The notes under the pieces are model-generated. The model was not told the origin of the DNA. It did no database searches and worked only from the letters and a program-made list of their open reading frames with translations. Below are positions 7,040 through 7,806 of a DNA stretch of 7,806 nucleotides, piece by piece (the first letter of the stretch is position 1; every line of letters begins with the position of its first letter). The translations under genes were made by a program, and so were the position numbers. The stretch covers positions 1 to 7,806 of the forward strand of contig JABSPR010000005.1 of NCBI GenBank assembly GCA_013214975.1, in the 5' to 3' direction. Source of the DNA: Flavobacteriales bacterium. GTDB taxonomy: Bacteria > Bacteroidota > Bacteroidia > DT-38.

Positions 7040-7292
7040 GTTGCGTAACGTGTTTTAGTTTTTAGTCTGTTAACTAATATGAAGTGATTGGTGAATTTTA
7101 GAAAAAAATAATTATCGAATGAATTTTACGGACAGCAGAAAATCTATACGGAAGAGTGCCATTGTCGGAGAAAAGACAAGCAATATTACAAATTTAATTA
7201 ATTACAAAAAACAAAATTTAAAATTATTCTCTCTGCTTTATTCAAGGACAATAAAGCTGAATTGTTTTAACTTTAACGCAACAATCTTTATA
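7040..7292. promoter_or_regulatory. Divergent rho / DUF4293 intergenic region with probable rho leader
   Basis: This 253-nt region separates two divergent start codons. On the minus strand a perfect -7 element lies at 7196-7189, which would give rho an untranslated leader of roughly 140-145 nt. The upstream half of that leader (minus strand, about 7183-7130) is pyrimidine-rich, with C exceeding G, and holds a 16-codon reading frame at 7162-7112. For the plus-strand gene, TAACTTTA at 7268-7275 matches seven of the eight positions of TAnnTTTG, 18 nt before the DUF4293 ATG, with no convincing -33 partner. The plus-strand frame of DUF4293 stays open back to an ATG at 7119, but that extension is not protein-like. 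I see no tRNA or other structured RNA. Confidence 0.5.
7189..7196 (-). promoter_or_regulatory. Bacteroidota -7 promoter element (TAAATTTG) upstream of rho
   Basis: Read on the minus strand, 7196-7189 is TAAATTTG, a perfect match to the Bacteroidota primary-sigma -7 consensus TAnnTTTG. Two TTTG motifs lie upstream at 7215-7212 and 7208-7205, with spacers of 15 and 8 nt to the -7 element. The expected spacer is about 19-21 nt, so the -33 box is doubtful. In this AT-rich stretch a chance match is possible. If used, transcription would begin near 7182 and rho would carry a long leader. Confidence 0.35.
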
Positions 7293-7760
7293 ATGATTCA
7301 AAGAATTCAATCAATTTATATTGCAGCTGCTATTGCCTTAGGAATGTGCATGTTGTTTCTTCCTCTTAGTATTGTAACAATAGAGGAGACAGGTAGCGTA
7401 CTAACTCTTTCTTCTCTTGAATTAGTTAATTCTGATGGTGAGATTCAAAATACATCTATTCTATTAGATATTTTCTGGCTCTTATTAATAGGTTTTGGAA
7501 TTTTGTGTTCATCAAGTATTCTGATGTTTAAAAAGAGACAACGACAAGTTTTAACTGTAAAATTAGGTCTATTGGTTTGTGCAGGTATATTGTTTTTATT
7601 ATTACAAGGCACGAGTGATTTGGAAGAATCATTAGGAGGAGTGCTAGAAATGAAGTTAGCTTTTTACTTCCCTATTCTAATGATGGTTCTTCTTATGTTG
7701 GCCTTAAGAGCCATTAATAAAGATGATGAGTTAGTAAGATCATCTGAGCGACTACGTTAG
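7293..7760 (+). CDS. DUF4293 family membrane protein
   Basis: This is a small integral membrane protein of unknown function, recognised by its start MIQRIQSIY and its end (LRAINKDDELVRSSERLR), both characteristic of the Bacteroidota DUF4293 family. The 155 residues contain four probable transmembrane helices at about 8-30, 57-79, 87-104 and 121-141. A soluble loop (31-56) follows helix 1 and a KKRQR stretch (80-84) follows helix 2. By the positive-inside rule, that stretch places the helix 2-3 loop and both termini in the cytoplasm. The reading frame is open 174 nt further upstream to an ATG at 7119. The internal ATG at 7293 is preferred because the family begins MIQR, and the upstream translation is Lys/Asn-rich with no family resemblance. 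The gene is divergent from rho. Its TAG is immediately followed by the stop codon of the convergent gene at the right edge. Confidence 0.85.
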   Translation: MIQRIQSIYIAAAIALGMCMLFLPLSIVTIEETGSVLTLSSLELVNSDGEIQNTSILLDIFWLLLIGFGILCSSSILMFKKRQRQVLTVKLGLLVCAGILFLLLQGTSDLEESLGGVLEMKLAFYFPILMMVLLMLALRAINKDDELVRSSERLR

Positions 7761-7806
7761 TCACTTTTTCTCCTCAAGTTCGACTACTTCTAAATCTTTT
7801 ATTTCA
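7761..7806 (-). CDS. C-terminal end of an unidentified protein, partial
   Basis: Only the last 14 codons and a TGA stop are visible, read from the right edge. They give EIKDLEVVELEEKK, a charged Lys/Glu-rich tail of the kind often found at protein ends. The reading frame is inferred from its tail-to-tail placement against the DUF4293 stop codon and from the plausible composition. The stretch is too short to assign a family or to rule out non-coding DNA. Confidence 0.45.
   Translation of the reverse strand, partial: EIKDLEVVELEEKK

Noticed and set aside
7119..7292. In-frame 58-codon extension of the DUF4293 gene starting at an upstream ATG
   Set aside because: The translation is Lys/Asn/Ser-rich without family resemblance, would bury the characteristic MIQRIQ start and occupies the rho/DUF4293 promoter region.
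1..7806. Mobile elements, CRISPR arrays, tRNA/rRNA genes, toxin-antitoxin or defence systems
   Set aside because: No transposase, integrase, regular repeats, tRNA-like folds or defence motifs were found. Nearly all of the window is accounted for by housekeeping genes.

Overview
The window reads as chromosomal housekeeping DNA of a member of the Bacteroidota, probably Cytophagales or a relative. The DNA is AT-rich. The genes include families that are typical of that phylum: a ~490-residue long-form GAPDH, a Bacteroidota-type Mpl ligase, DUF4199 and DUF4293 membrane proteins, and a Rho with a long disordered insert. None of the visible start codons has a clear Shine-Dalgarno sequence, and one Bacteroidota-type -7 promoter element (TAnnTTTG) lies upstream of rho. 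The species cannot be fixed from the sequence alone.

Left part, minus strand (1-3558): an HtrA/DegQ-type periplasmic protease, then a 146-nt gap holding a CRP-like inverted repeat, then gap (long-form GAPDH), then 47 nt later an SDR oxidoreductase cut by the window edge. The three genes point the same way. gap and the SDR could share a transcript, while the protease-gap spacing leaves room for a separate gap promoter.

Middle (3559-5020): a 100-nt divergent intergenic region separates the protease from mpl on the plus strand. Mpl is the murein-tripeptide recycling ligase, so this divergent pair concerns envelope maintenance. mpl ends tail to tail with the next minus-strand unit, and the two stop codons share four bases.

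Right part (5017-7806): rho is followed after 4 nt by a DUF4199 membrane protein that starts with TTG, forming a likely two-gene operon. Upstream of rho, a 253-nt divergent region probably holds the rho promoter and leader and the promoter of a DUF4293 membrane protein on the plus strand. The DUF4293 gene abuts, stop codon to stop codon, the 3' end of an unidentified minus-strand gene running off the right edge.

I see no mobile element, CRISPR array, tRNA or rRNA, prophage, or defence or biosynthetic cluster, and no clearly new system. The points most worth a second look are the Rho disordered insert, the rho leader, the pair of uncharacterised small membrane proteins around rho, the two zero-space convergent gene junctions, and the putative CRP-like site before gap.
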